A DNA stretch of 64,000 nucleotides from Pseudolysinimonas_A sp041984585 (GCA_041984585.1 JBHIXX010000009.1:1-64000); one strand, 5' to 3'; positions 8,322 through 17,133 are shown, numbered from the stretch's first letter. Notes: a model not told the origin generated them from the letters alone. Numbers and translations are program-made.

Positions 8322-8972
8322 ATGACGGCGCCGCACCCGCAGCTCGACGAACTGGTCGCGACCCTGGAGCGGCTGCGCGCACCCGGGGGCTGCGCGTGGG
8401 ACCGCGATCAGACCCACGGCTCGCTCGTGCAGTACCTGGTCGAGGAGACCTACGAGCTGGTCGACGCCCTCGAGGAGGGCACCGACGCCGACCAGGTGGA
8501 GGAGCTCGGCGACGTGCTCTACCAGGTGCTGTTCCACGCCGACATCGCGCGCGAAGAGGGCCGGTACTCGCTCGAGGACGTCGCCGAGCACATGACCCGC
8601 AAGATGGTCGGCCGGCATCCGCACGTCTTCGGCGACGCCGTCGCCGACACCCCGGACGCCGTCATGGCCCGCTGGGACGACCTCAAGGCGCAGGAGAAGA
8701 GCCACCGCACGAGCGTGCTCGACGGCATCCCCGACCGGATGCCCGCCCTCGCCCTCGCCGACAAGCTGCTGGGCCGCGCCGAGAAGGTGGGCGTGACCCG
8801 TGAGCCGGCCGCCGTGCCGGCCGACGAGGAGCAGCTGGGCGCGCACCTGCTCGCCCTCGTGGCGGGGGCCCGGGCGGCCGGCCTCGACGCCGAGCGCGCC
8901 CTGCGCGGCGCCCTGCGCGGGCTGCGCGACGACGTCACCGCGACCGAGACGGTGTCGACCCCGGGAGGCTGA
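8322..8972 (+). CDS. mazG: nucleoside triphosphate pyrophosphohydrolase MazG
   Basis: A 216-residue house-cleaning NTP pyrophosphatase that hydrolyses (d)NTPs, including damaged ones, to the monophosphate. It begins LVATLERLRAPGGCAWDRDQ, the MazG hallmark. The Mg-binding EExxE...ExxD arrangement follows in VEETYELVDAL and EELGDVLYQVLFH. A second, shorter repeat-like region lies near the C-terminus. It has one MazG domain plus a tail, shorter than the two-domain E. coli protein but usual for actinobacteria. AAGGAT stands 6 nt before the ATG, either a weak -10 or a Shine-Dalgarno. The hexapeptide gene starts 1 nt after its stop. Confidence 0.92.
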   Translation: MTAPHPQLDELVATLERLRAPGGCAWDRDQTHGSLVQYLVEETYELVDALEEGTDADQVEELGDVLYQVLFHADIAREEGRYSLEDVAEHMTRKMVGRHPHVFGDAVADTPDAVMARWDDLKAQEKSHRTSVLDGIPDRMPALALADKLLGRAEKVGVTREPAAVPADEEQLGAHLLALVAGARAAGLDAERALRGALRGLRDDVTATETVSTPGG

Positions 8973-8973
8973 C

Positions 8974-9573
8974 ATGCTCTACGACCACCTCGACCGCGCC
9001 CCGCGGGTGCATCCGGATGCCGTGGTCGCGGCCGGCGCCGTGGTCAGCGGCGACGTCGAGATCGGGCCCGGCTGCCGCATCCTGCACGGCGCGGTGGTGA
9101 GCGCCGAGGGCGGTCCGATCACCCTCGGCGAGCACTGCATCGTGATGGAGAACGCGGTGCTGCGCGCGAGTGCATCCGACCCGCTGCACGTCGGCGACCA
9201 CACCCTGATCGGCCCGCTCGCCTCGGTCTCGGGGGCGCGCATCGACCCGGAGGTGTTCATCGCCACCGGCGCGCGCATCTTCAACGGCGCCGTCGTCGGC
9301 CGCGGCAGCGAGGTGCGCATCAACGCGGTCGTGCACCTGCGCACCCGGCTCGAGGAGGGCTCGGTCGTGCCGATCGGCTGGGTGGCCGTGGGCGACCCGG
9401 CGCGCATCCTGCCGCCCGACGCCCACGACGAGATCTGGGAGGTGCAGCGCGAGCTCGACTTCCCGGGGTACGTGTTCGGGCTCGACCGCGACACCCCCGA
9501 CCTCATGGTGCAGCTGACCGAGCGGTACGGGCGGCACCTCGGCCGGCACGCGGAGGACCACCGGCTCGACTGA
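8974..9573 (+). CDS. left-handed beta-helix hexapeptide protein (gamma-carbonic-anhydrase-like, zinc ligands absent)
   Basis: A 199-residue protein made largely of hexapeptide repeats (for example VEIGPG, ITLGEH, LHVGDH, VVGRGS), forming a left-handed beta-helix like gamma-carbonic anhydrases. The three zinc-binding histidines of that family are not there: the expected positions read VLRAS and LIGPLASVSGA. It is therefore probably not an active anhydrase. A C-terminal helical tail (EIWEVQRELDFPGYVFG) is present. It starts at ATG 8974, 1 nt after the mazG stop, with GGGAGG overlapping the mazG end, so it is translated with mazG. It may be a structural or acyltransferase-related protein. Confidence 0.8.
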   Translation: MLYDHLDRAPRVHPDAVVAAGAVVSGDVEIGPGCRILHGAVVSAEGGPITLGEHCIVMENAVLRASASDPLHVGDHTLIGPLASVSGARIDPEVFIATGARIFNGAVVGRGSEVRINAVVHLRTRLEEGSVVPIGWVAVGDPARILPPDAHDEIWEVQRELDFPGYVFGLDRDTPDLMVQLTERYGRHLGRHAEDHRLD

Positions 9574-9644
9574 GGCCCGCGCGGCCGTGTCGCACCCGGG
9601 GCGTGCGGGGACGCGGGGTCGTCGGCGCGTGCCAGGATGTCGGC

Positions 9645-12470
9645 ATGCGCGCCGGACAGGTCGCGCTCACCGGCCGCGAGGCGGAGCAGGCGGCGCTGGA
9701 GAGCGCACTCGACGACACCCTCGCGGGTCGGGCGACCACCGTGGTGCTCTCGGGCGAGGCCGGCATCGGCAAGACGCGGCTGCTCGGCGAGTTCGCCCGC
9801 AGCGCCCGGGAGCGGGCGCTCGTCGTGTCGGGCCAGTGCGCCGACTCGGGCGCCGCGCCGCTGCCCTACGCCGCGGTGACCGGCATCGTGCGCGAGCTGG
9901 TGGCCGAGCTGGGGCTCGAGGCGGTGCGCGAGGCCGCCGGCCCGAACGCCGACGCGCTCGGCGCCGTGCTGCCGAGCCTCATCGACGTGCACGGGGGAGC
10001 GGGCATCGACCGCCTGCCCGGCGTCGTGACCGAGCTGATCGCGCGCGTCGCGCAGGGGCGACCGCTCGTGGTCGTCGTCGAAGACCTGCACTGGGCCGAC
10101 GGCGCCACCCTCGCCGTGCTGCGCAATCTCGTGCTCGCCCTCGGCGACTCGCGCGCACTGCTGGTGCTCAGCTACCGCAGCGACGACGTCGGCCGCGGGC
10201 ATCCGCTGCGCGGGCTGCTCGGCGAGCTGCGTCGATCCCGCCTCGCCCGCGACCTCGCGCTCGGCCGCCTCGACGACCCGCAGATCGAGCGCATCGTCGG
10301 CGACATCCTCGGCCGCCCGCCGAGCACGAGCGAGCTCGAAGACGTGGTCGAGCGCAGCGAGGGGGTGCCGTTCTACGTCGAGGAGATCGCCTCGTTCGTC
10401 GGCCGGTCGCTGCCCGACACCCTGCGCGACGTGCTGCTGCTGCGCTACGAGCCGCTCGCCCCGTCAACCCGGGAGGTGCTGCGCGTGGTCGCCGCGGGGG
10501 GCGTCGCCGTGCCGCAGGACATCCTCGCGACGGTGTTCGCCGGGCGCGAGGGCGAGCTCGAGGCGGCGGCGCGCGAGGCGATCGACGCCCAGATCCTGGT
10601 CGCCACCGACACCGGGTACGCGTTCCGGCACGCGCTCATGCAGGAGGCGATCCACGCCGAGCTGCTGCCCGGGGAGCGCTCGCGCATCCACGAGGCGTAC
10701 GCCCGCGCCTGGGAGGACCTCGGCGCCGGGGCGGCGGCCCTCACCGCGGTCGCCGACCACTGGTGGCAGGCGCGCGACGCGCAGCGGGCGCTGCGGTCGG
10801 CGGTGGCGGCGCAGGCGGTCGCCGTGGAGTCCTGGGCGATGTCGACCGGGGCCGAGCTGGGAGAGCGCGCGCTCGAGCTGTGGGAGACGACCCCCGACGC
10901 CGAGGCCGTCGCCGGCATCCCGCACGCGGAGCTGCTGTCGCGCACCTCCCGGGCGCTGCACTTCGTGGCGCGCATCGACCGCGCCATCGCGCTCGCGCGG
11001 CAGGCGGTGGACGAGTGGCCCGAGGACGACCCCGCCGGGCTCGCCGAACTGCACGCGCGGTTCGCGTTCGCCGCCGGGCAGTCCGGCGCCGCGGAGCCGC
11101 TCGAGTTCGTGGAGCGCGGGCTCGCGCTGCTCACGCCGGGCGAGCACGACGGGGCCCGCGCGGCGCTGCTGCTCGAGATCGCCCGGGCGAAGCTGATGAG
11201 CAACGAGCTGCCGGTCGCGATCGAGGCGGGCACCGAGGCCCACGACCTGGCGCTCGCGGTCGGCGATCTGCCGACCGCGTCGATGGCGATCAACCTGCGC
11301 GCCGTCGCCCGCGTGGAGCGCGGCGACCTCGGCGGCCTCGACGACCTGCAGCGCGCGCTGGAACTCGCGGGCGACCATCCGCAGGCCGTGCTGCGCTACT
11401 ACATCAACGGCTCGAACGCGTTCCTGCTGCTCGGGGAGTTCGAGCGCGGTCTCGAGCTCGCCCGCGAGGGGGCGGCCCGCGCGCGCCGGCTCGGCGCCGG
11501 CTACTCGGTGACGGCGATGCTCGAGGGCAACGCGATGGATGCCGCCGTGGCGCTCGGCCGCGACTGGGACAGCGTCGCCGACGAGAGCGCGCGGTTCGTG
11601 CGCGTGCTCGAGCCGAGCGTGTTCACCGCGTACCTGCGGGTCGGCATCCTGTGGTTACGGGTGTGGCAGGGGCGCTTCGACGAGGCGCAGGCCGACTGGG
11701 CCCGCGGACGTGAGGAGCTGGAGCGGCTGGGCGCGCTGGAGGAGCAGATCCGCCTGCCCGCCCTGGTCGCCCGCGCCGAGCTGGCCTGCTTCCTCGACGA
11801 CCCGGATGCCGCCCTCGAGCTGACGTCCGAGGTGGTGGCGCCCGAGCATCGCCGGTTCCCGGCGCACGACCTGCGGCTGCTGGCCGTCGCGGCGCGGGCG
11901 ATCGCGGCGATCCGGGCGCGCGGCGGCGAGGTCGACGACGCCCCGTACCGCGCGGCGTTCACCGAGTGCTCCGTGTGGCCCCGGTGCGCCACCTGGGAGG
12001 CGGTGTTCGCCGCGGAGCTCGGCGACGGCCCGTGGGCCGCCGTGATCGAGACCCCCGGGCCGGCGAATCTGCGGCCGTACGCCCGCTGGCGGTGGGCCGA
12101 GCAGCTGCTCGCGGCGGGCGACCGGGCGGCGGCGCGCGAACAGCTCGTGGACGCCGTCGCCGAGGCGGAGCGGATCGGCGTGGGCGCGGTCGCGGCTCCC
12201 GCCCGCGCGCTGCTGCGCGACGCGGGCCTCGACGACGCCGCACTCGACGACGTCGCCGCGGAGTCGGGGGAGCGCGACGAGCTGACGCCGCGCGAGCGGC
12301 AGGTGCTCGACCTGGTCGCGGAGGGGCTGAGCAACGCCCAGATCGCGACCCGGCTCTACATCTCGGGCAAGACGGTGTCGGTGCACGTCTCGGCGATCCT
12401 GCGCAAGCTCGGGGCGTCGAGTCGCACCGAGGCGGCCCGGATGCTGCGCGACCGCGAGTCGACCGGATAG
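9645..12470 (+). CDS. LuxR-family transcriptional regulator with N-terminal AAA ATPase (LAL/MalT-like)
   Basis: A large signal-responsive regulator of 941 residues. An N-terminal ATPase module has Walker A GEAGIGKTRLLGEF near residue 38 and Walker B LVVVVEDLHWAD near 145. A long helical TPR-like middle follows. A GerE/LuxR helix-turn-helix ends the protein (LTPRERQVLDLVAEGLSNAQ, then KTVSVHVSAILRKLG, about 878-932). Such proteins bind a ligand in the middle region and activate promoters when ATP-bound. The ATG at 9645 lies 6 nt after CAGGAT, a -10-like hexamer. Codon 671 (11655-11657) is TTA, the only TTA codon I noticed in any real gene here. The target is unknown; the convergent glycan cluster is one possibility. 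Confidence 0.88.
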   Translation: MRAGQVALTGREAEQAALESALDDTLAGRATTVVLSGEAGIGKTRLLGEFARSARERALVVSGQCADSGAAPLPYAAVTGIVRELVAELGLEAVREAAGPNADALGAVLPSLIDVHGGAGIDRLPGVVTELIARVAQGRPLVVVVEDLHWADGATLAVLRNLVLALGDSRALLVLSYRSDDVGRGHPLRGLLGELRRSRLARDLALGRLDDPQIERIVGDILGRPPSTSELEDVVERSEGVPFYVEEIASFVGRSLPDTLRDVLLLRYEPLAPSTREVLRVVAAGGVAVPQDILATVFAGREGELEAAAREAIDAQILVATDTGYAFRHALMQEAIHAELLPGERSRIHEAYARAWEDLGAGAAALTAVADHWWQARDAQRALRSAVAAQAVAVESWAMSTGAELGERALELWETTPDAEAVAGIPHAELLSRTSRALHFVARIDRAIALARQAVDEWPEDDPAGLAELHARFAFAAGQSGAAEPLEFVERGLALLTPGEHDGARAALLLEIARAKLMSNELPVAIEAGTEAHDLALAVGDLPTASMAINLRAVARVERGDLGGLDDLQRALELAGDHPQAVLRYYINGSNAFLLLGEFERGLELAREGAARARRLGAGYSVTAMLEGNAMDAAVALGRDWDSVADESARFVRVLEPSVFTAYLRVGILWLRVWQGRFDEAQADWARGREELERLGALEEQIRLPALVARAELACFLDDPDAALELTSEVVAPEHRRFPAHDLRLLAVAARAIAAIRARGGEVDDAPYRAAFTECSVWPRCATWEAVFAAELGDGPWAAVIETPGPANLRPYARWRWAEQLLAAGDRAAAREQLVDAVAEAERIGVGAVAAPARALLRDAGLDDAALDDVAAESGERDELTPRERQVLDLVAEGLSNAQIATRLYISGKTVSVHVSAILRKLGASSRTEAARMLRDRESTG

Positions 12471-12531
12471 CCCCGCGTCCCGGACCGGCCCGACCGAGCG
12501 ACGTCGCGCGGCATCCGCGTGGACGAACGCC

Positions 12532-13431
12532 TCAGGAGGAGGCGGACCAGGGGTGTTCCGGCTTCGCATCGACCGGGACCCAGTTGAGATACCCGACCGT
12601 CTCGGGCGACGCGGTCACTCGGACCCCCGCGGCGAGCATCCGACGCATGAGGTTCCAGTCGCCGGGTTCGTGGACCATCCAGGCGAGCGGTTCGTAGCGG
12701 AAGAACGCGAGACCCGCGTGGTAGATCGCACCCTGGAAGCTGAAGCCGCCGTGCCGGGGTGGGTCGCTCCAGATGCGGGACTCGCGCCCGGTCACGAGAT
12801 CCCTCTGGATCAGGGCTCCATAGGCGAGCTCGGACCGCGTCGCGCGGGCCGCATCGAGCAGGGTCGAGACGTGGTGGGGGGTGAACTCGTCGTCGTCGTC
12901 GAGCGGCGCGATCCAGCGGCCAGCGGCGAGTTCGATGCCGAGGTTGCCCGCCGGGGTCCCGGCGACTCGCCATCGGCTCAGCGGGTCGACCGGGTAGTCG
13001 CCGCGTTCCGCGAGCTCTTCGTAGCGGACGCGCGGGTCGTCGATCGCCGCGATGGCGGCCCGTGTCCGCGGGTTGGGGCCGTCGTTGACGACGACGACAT
13101 CCAGATTCGCGTGCGACTGTTCGAGCACCGAGGGCAGCGCGGTGTCGACGAGCTGCCGCGTGCGGTTGTGGCTCGCGATCCGGACGGTCACCAGAGGGTC
13201 GGGGACGGTGAAGGCGAGTTCGTACGACGGATGCTCCCGCGTGGCGGCGAGTTCTTCGCGGAGCTCGGGGATGCGATCGAGATCCCGCCGCCGCCGCTCG
13301 AGCTCGACGGCGAGCACCTCGTCGAGTCGCGCGCTGAGCGCCGCCACCTCGGCGCGGAGTTCCTGTACCTGGGCGGCACCCGTGAGCGAACGGACCCTCG
13401 TGCCCAGGGCGCGGCGCATCCGGTTCAACAT
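12532..13431 (-). CDS. glycosyltransferase family 2 protein
   Basis: A 299-residue GT-A fold glycosyltransferase. Residues about 20-65 form a probable coiled coil rich in Leu, Glu and Arg (QELRAEVAALSARLDEVL). The GT2 domain starts near 75 with VTVRIASHNRTRQLVDTALPSVL, then LDVVVVNDG, and has the metal/nucleotide-sugar motif IAPLDDDDEFTP near 190. It transfers a sugar from a nucleotide donor; donor and acceptor are unknown. It is the last gene of a four-gene minus-strand operon and starts 15 nt after the WbqC gene. No membrane helix is evident, so it probably acts at the cytoplasmic face. Confidence 0.87.
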   Translation of the reverse strand: MLNRMRRALGTRVRSLTGAAQVQELRAEVAALSARLDEVLAVELERRRRDLDRIPELREELAATREHPSYELAFTVPDPLVTVRIASHNRTRQLVDTALPSVLEQSHANLDVVVVNDGPNPRTRAAIAAIDDPRVRYEELAERGDYPVDPLSRWRVAGTPAGNLGIELAAGRWIAPLDDDDEFTPHHVSTLLDAARATRSELAYGALIQRDLVTGRESRIWSDPPRHGGFSFQGAIYHAGLAFFRYEPLAWMVHEPGDWNLMRRMLAAGVRVTASPETVGYLNWVPVDAKPEHPWSASS

Positions 13432-13446
13432 CTCGCAGGCATCCTC

Positions 13447-14157
13447 TCAGGCCGCTCCCGGCGCATCGTCCCAGGCGGCTTCGGCGACCAGCTCAGCGGC
13501 CCCGTCGGGCCCGCGCCGGATGAGGAGATCGAGGATCGACAGTTCGTGGTCGTCGCCCTGTCCGAGACTCGCGGCGGCGGGGAAGAGAAGACGGAGTCCC
13601 GATCGGGCGAACGCCTCGGACGCGTACAGCTCCCGCCCGCCCGCGAGGTTGTAGTACTCGGAGGCCCCGAGCCGTCGGCAGACATCGATCACCCGCGTCT
13701 GGGCGTCCGCGGCGCTCGGGACGCCGAACTCCGAGACGGCGCGGATCGGAGTGTCGATGCCGATCCGCTCGGCGACGAGCCGCAGCGACCTGACGAGGAA
13801 GGCGCCGAGTCGGGATTCCTCGGTGCGGAGCACCTCGTGAAGCAGTTCGAGGCCCACCTCGAGGTGCGGGGCACGCCGGTAGGCGTTCGCGACCCGCGCC
13901 TCGAGGTGCTGCCGCGTCGAGCGGTCGAACGCGAGCCGACGATCGGCGATCGGCGTCGGGAGCGGCGCGCGGGAGAGTGGGAGGGTCAGCCACACGATCC
14001 GTCCGTCGAGCCGGATCCGGTTGCGATTGACCCAGCCGCCGGAGCTGTACTGCACGTCGTCGTAGGCGACGAACTCGTCGACGCTCGCCAGAAGCCGCCA
14101 ATAGCCGAGGTAGGGCAGGAAGTACGGCTGCATGACGGCGACCCGGTGCCCGCTCAC
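13447..14157 (-). CDS. WbqC family protein
   Basis: A 236-residue WbqC-like protein. The family signature MQPYFLPYLGYWRLL begins at residue 9, followed by EFVAYDDVQYSSGGWVNRNRI and IVWLTLPL. WbqC proteins are found in O-antigen and modified-sugar gene clusters and are thought to act on amino groups of sugars; their chemistry is poorly described. The start is GTG at 14157. It overlaps the TGA of the ATP-grasp gene by 4 nt (GTGA), so the two are translationally coupled. The region upstream in the same frame is the other gene's sequence, so a longer start is rejected. Confidence 0.87.
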   Translation of the reverse strand: MSGHRVAVMQPYFLPYLGYWRLLASVDEFVAYDDVQYSSGGWVNRNRIRLDGRIVWLTLPLSRAPLPTPIADRRLAFDRSTRQHLEARVANAYRRAPHLEVGLELLHEVLRTEESRLGAFLVRSLRLVAERIGIDTPIRAVSEFGVPSAADAQTRVIDVCRRLGASEYYNLAGGRELYASEAFARSGLRLLFPAAASLGQGDDHELSILDLLIRRGPDGAAELVAEAAWDDAPGAA

Positions 14158-15137
14158 CCGTGCGGCCCCTCGTAGGGGCCGGGAATCGGGATGTCCGTGA
14201 GGTACCGCGCGGCCGTCCCGTGGCGCACCTCGGGCTGTCGCGGCAGTCTCCCGTCGAGCCAGTGCTCGACCGACATGTCGGCCTCGTTGTAGCCGAAGAG
14301 TGCGCGGATCGACGTGCTCGACGACACCCGCGCGTTGATCTCGAGCAGCCACCAGTGGTCGCCCTCGCGCCGGAACTGGAGGTTGGTCGGACCGTCGAAC
14401 CGATAGGCCGCGGCGAGTCGGCCGAGCACCGCCTCCAGCGAGGGCGTCGGGTCGACCACGGTCGCGCGGCGGGTCATCCCCTCGGGAGCCAGCCGGCGCC
14501 GCAGGGCCATCCGTGCCGCGATCCCCCCTCGTCCGTCGCCGAACACCGCCACGGTGTACTCGTCGTCCGCGGAGCCGACGATCCGCTGGGCCAGCAGCTC
14601 GGTCCCGATGCGGTGCCGGAACGGTGCGAGGTCGCCCTCCGTCTCGACGCGGACCTGTCCCCGGCCGCCGTAGCCGGTGCGGGGCTTGAGCAGGAACGGC
14701 ACCCCGAGTTGGGCGGCGAGTTCGGTGAACTCGGTGGCGATGCTGGTGGGGATCCGCGTCGGATCACGGCCCGTCTCGAGATCCGCGTCGAGCACGCCCT
14801 TGTCGCGGCTTGCGCGCAGCGCCGCACGGGAGTTGAGGGCGATCCGCGTCTCACTCCCCACGCTCAGACCCCCACGCAGGGCCCGATCGAGATCGGCGTC
14901 GAGGGTCGGGATCACGAGCTCGACCCGCGCGTCGGCGACCGTCGTGCGCAGCCATTCCGGGTAGTCCTCGTCGGCGCTGGGCGGACAGGTGCGGAACTCG
15001 TCGCACCAGACGGCACCCACCGCGTCCCGATGGATGTCGACGCCGACGAGCCGGATCCCGGGGCGGGCGTCGCGGAGCGATCGGAGGACTCCGTAGCCGG
15101 TGACCGCGCCGACGCCGGTGACCAGCACCACCGTCAT
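14154..15137 (-). CDS. ATP-grasp domain protein (carbamoyl-phosphate-synthase-like ligase)
   Basis: A 327-residue ATP-grasp ligase. The N-terminal pre-ATP-grasp Rossmann half starts VVLVTGVGAVTGYGVLRSLR. The ATP-grasp half has GVPFLLKPRTGYGGRGQVRV (glycine-rich ATP loop) and ELLAQRIVGSADDEYTVAVF. The metal site is in TNLQFRR and WWLLEINARVSSSTSI. These enzymes join a carboxylate to an amine or thiol through an acyl phosphate. In this cluster it may attach an amino acid or other acyl group to an amino sugar, which is inference. It overlaps its neighbours by 4 nt on both sides (ATGA with the epimerase, GTGA with WbqC). Confidence 0.87.
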   Translation of the reverse strand: MTVVLVTGVGAVTGYGVLRSLRDARPGIRLVGVDIHRDAVGAVWCDEFRTCPPSADEDYPEWLRTTVADARVELVIPTLDADLDRALRGGLSVGSETRIALNSRAALRASRDKGVLDADLETGRDPTRIPTSIATEFTELAAQLGVPFLLKPRTGYGGRGQVRVETEGDLAPFRHRIGTELLAQRIVGSADDEYTVAVFGDGRGGIAARMALRRRLAPEGMTRRATVVDPTPSLEAVLGRLAAAYRFDGPTNLQFRREGDHWWLLEINARVSSSTSIRALFGYNEADMSVEHWLDGRLPRQPEVRHGTAARYLTDIPIPGPYEGPHG

Positions 15138-15958
15138 GGCAGCATCGCCCGACGCATCCGAGCGAGTCCAGCCGCGAGATCGACCCTCGGACGCCCGCCG
15201 AGCGCGATCCAGCCGGAATCGCCGGGATCGGGCATGCTCGGCGGGTCGCGACCGTCTCCGGCCGCGACGACCGTCCCGTTGCCGAACACCCGGATCGCGG
15301 TCGTCGCCACCTCGGCGAGGCTGTGCATCCGCGGGGACCCGATCGTGACGGTCCCGTCGGCGGCGCCCGCGACCGCGAGCGCCACGGCGGCCGCCGCGTC
15401 GTCGAGGTGGAGGTAGTCGCGTCGGGCGGTCCCGCTGCCGCGGAGTCGGATCTCGCCGCCCGCCGCCGCGGTCTCGGCGAAGTGGTAGGGCAGATCTTGG
15501 TGCGGGCGGCACGCGCCCTCCGCGTCGTAGACGTGGGTGAGGCGCACGATCGTGGCTGGCAGCTCTATGTCGGCGAGCACCCGCTCCCCGGCCGCCTTGG
15601 ACTCCGGGTACAGCGCGGGCCCGGGGTACCGCTCGGGATATCCGGCGTAGGCGGTGGAGATGTGGATGAGTCGGCGGGCGCCTGCCCGGGCGGCGAGTTC
15701 CGCGACGGCGCGCGCCCCGTCGACGTTGAGGCGTCGCGAGGTCGCCGCGTCGCCGTCGGTGGACGCCGCGACGTTCACCACCGCGTCGGCGCGCACGATG
15801 CCGTGGGCGTCCCGCAGGACGTCGGGGGGAGCGAGCAGGTCGAGTGCGATGTCTCCGCCGCGCCGCGCCGCGGTGAGCACGGTGGCCCCGTCCGCGCGGA
15901 GGCCGGCCCGGATCGCGGATGCGATCGGCGAGCGACGACCGACGACCACCACGCGCAT
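15134..15958 (-). CDS. NAD-dependent epimerase/dehydratase family protein (short-chain, RmlD-like)
   Basis: A 274-residue Rossmann-fold extended short-chain dehydrogenase. The N-terminal strand and nucleotide-binding turn read VVVVGRRSPIASAI, a loose form of GXXGXXG. The catalytic region has HISTAYAGYPERYPG with YPESKAAGERVLAD, giving the YXXXK pair near residue 120. Later TARRDYLHLDDAAAAVALA is typical of sugar-nucleotide enzymes. It probably reduces or epimerises a nucleotide-activated sugar. It is the first gene of the minus-strand glycan operon. The ATG at 15958 lies 7 nt after a TAGGGT -10. The next gene overlaps by 4 nt (ATGA). Confidence 0.87.
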   Translation of the reverse strand: MRVVVVGRRSPIASAIRAGLRADGATVLTAARRGGDIALDLLAPPDVLRDAHGIVRADAVVNVAASTDGDAATSRRLNVDGARAVAELAARAGARRLIHISTAYAGYPERYPGPALYPESKAAGERVLADIELPATIVRLTHVYDAEGACRPHQDLPYHFAETAAAGGEIRLRGSGTARRDYLHLDDAAAAVALAVAGAADGTVTIGSPRMHSLAEVATTAIRVFGNGTVVAAGDGRDPPSMPDPGDSGWIALGGRPRVDLAAGLARMRRAMLP

Positions 15959-15965
15959 GGCTGGT

Positions 15966-15971
15966 ACCCTA
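15966..15971 (-). promoter_or_regulatory. -10 element TAGGGT of the glycan operon (leaderless)
   Basis: On the minus strand TAGGGT stands 7 nt before the ATG at 15958, predicting a leaderless transcript for the epimerase-ATP-grasp-WbqC-GT2 operon. The divergent DegT gene starts 58 bp away, so both promoters share this short region. Confidence 0.55.
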
Positions 15972-16015
15972 CCCATGCCCGATCCGCTGGCCAGATGATC
16001 GGCCGAGGGGGTCCC

Positions 16016-17092
16016 GTGACGATCGCGAGGATCCCCGTGATGCGCCCGGTTCCGCCTCCGGCGGACGGGGTGGTCGCCCGCCTCGGACAGATGCGCGAGT
16101 CCGGATGGTTCGCCAACTTCGGACCGCTGTCGCGCGAGTTGGAAGCGCGCCTCGCCAGCAGGCTGGGTACCACGGCGGATCGGGTCGTTCTGGCGTCCAG
16201 CGCGACCACCGCCCTGACCGGCGCGCTCGCCGTCGCCGACGCGGACGCGTGGACGCTCCCGTCGTGGACCTTCACCGCGACGGCGGCGGCGGTGTTGGCG
16301 GCGGGGGGCAGGCCCGACTTCGCCGACGTGTCGGCCGACGACTGGTGGCTGCGGCGCTCGCCCGAACGCGGTCACGGCACACTCCGGGTCGCGCCCTTCG
16401 GTGCGGGATTCGGACCGGAGGCGTGGACCGGCCGCGGTGAGGTCGTGGTCGACGCCGCCGCGTCCCTCGGAGACGACGCCCTCGAGCTGACCGATCTGCC
16501 CGAGACGGCTTCGGTGGTCTTCTCGCTGCACGCCACCAAGGTGCTCGGAGCCGGGGAGGGCGGCGTCGCGGTCTTCGGCGACGCCGAGCGCGCCCGACGG
16601 TTCCGCGCCTGGACGAACTTCGGCTTCGAGTACACCCGCGAGTCGCTTCGGCCCGGCGTGAACGGCAAGCTGCCCGAGGTGTCCGCCGCCGTCGCCCTCG
16701 CCGCGTTCGACGCCTGGCCGTCGGAGAGGTCGGAGTGGGAGGCCGCCCGGTGCGCCGCCGACGGCATCTCGGACCGGCTCGGACTCGTCGGCGCCCCCGG
16801 TCAGAGGGGGCGTGTGTCGCCCTACTGGGTGGTCCGCCTGCCCGATCGGCCCACTCGCGACACGGTCGTGTCCACGCTGGACGCCCGAGGCATCGACACC
16901 CGCCGCTGGTGGCGGGACGGCTGTCATCGCATGCCCGCCTACCGAGACGTCCCGCACTCGGGCCTCGGCGTCACGGAGGATCTCGCCGACACCGTCGTCG
17001 GTCTTCCGTTCTCGCGAACGTTCGCGGGACGCGACGCGGAGCGTGTCGAGGCCGCGCTCGTCGAGGCGCGCGACGCCGCCTCCGCGTGGTAG
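16016..17092 (+). CDS. DegT/DnrJ/EryC1/StrS aminotransferase family protein
   Basis: A 358-residue PLP-dependent sugar aminotransferase (fold type I), divergent from the epimerase operon. The N-terminal GWFANFGPLSRELEARLA and SSATTALTGAL regions are typical. The pyridine-ring aspartate is in VVVDAAASLGDD. The PLP lysine is about K175 in HATKVLGAGEGGVAVF, and NFGFEY follows. Family members transaminate keto-sugars bound to nucleotides to make amino sugars, which fits the WbqC and ATP-grasp genes next door. The GTG at 16016 has GAGGGGG a few bases upstream. Slightly short for the family, but the key residues are present. Confidence 0.88.
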   Translation: MTIARIPVMRPVPPPADGVVARLGQMRESGWFANFGPLSRELEARLASRLGTTADRVVLASSATTALTGALAVADADAWTLPSWTFTATAAAVLAAGGRPDFADVSADDWWLRRSPERGHGTLRVAPFGAGFGPEAWTGRGEVVVDAAASLGDDALELTDLPETASVVFSLHATKVLGAGEGGVAVFGDAERARRFRAWTNFGFEYTRESLRPGVNGKLPEVSAAVALAAFDAWPSERSEWEAARCAADGISDRLGLVGAPGQRGRVSPYWVVRLPDRPTRDTVVSTLDARGIDTRRWWRDGCHRMPAYRDVPHSGLGVTEDLADTVVGLPFSRTFAGRDAERVEAALVEARDAASAW

Positions 17093-17133
17093 CGCGATCG
17101 TCGGCGTCGCCCGCCCTGGCAGACTGGACGACC

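Noticed and set aside
15323..16015. N-terminal extension of the DegT aminotransferase by 231 codons
   Set aside because: The extension is antisense to the epimerase, whose motifs are clear. The GTG at 16016 has a Shine-Dalgarno and starts the conserved fold.
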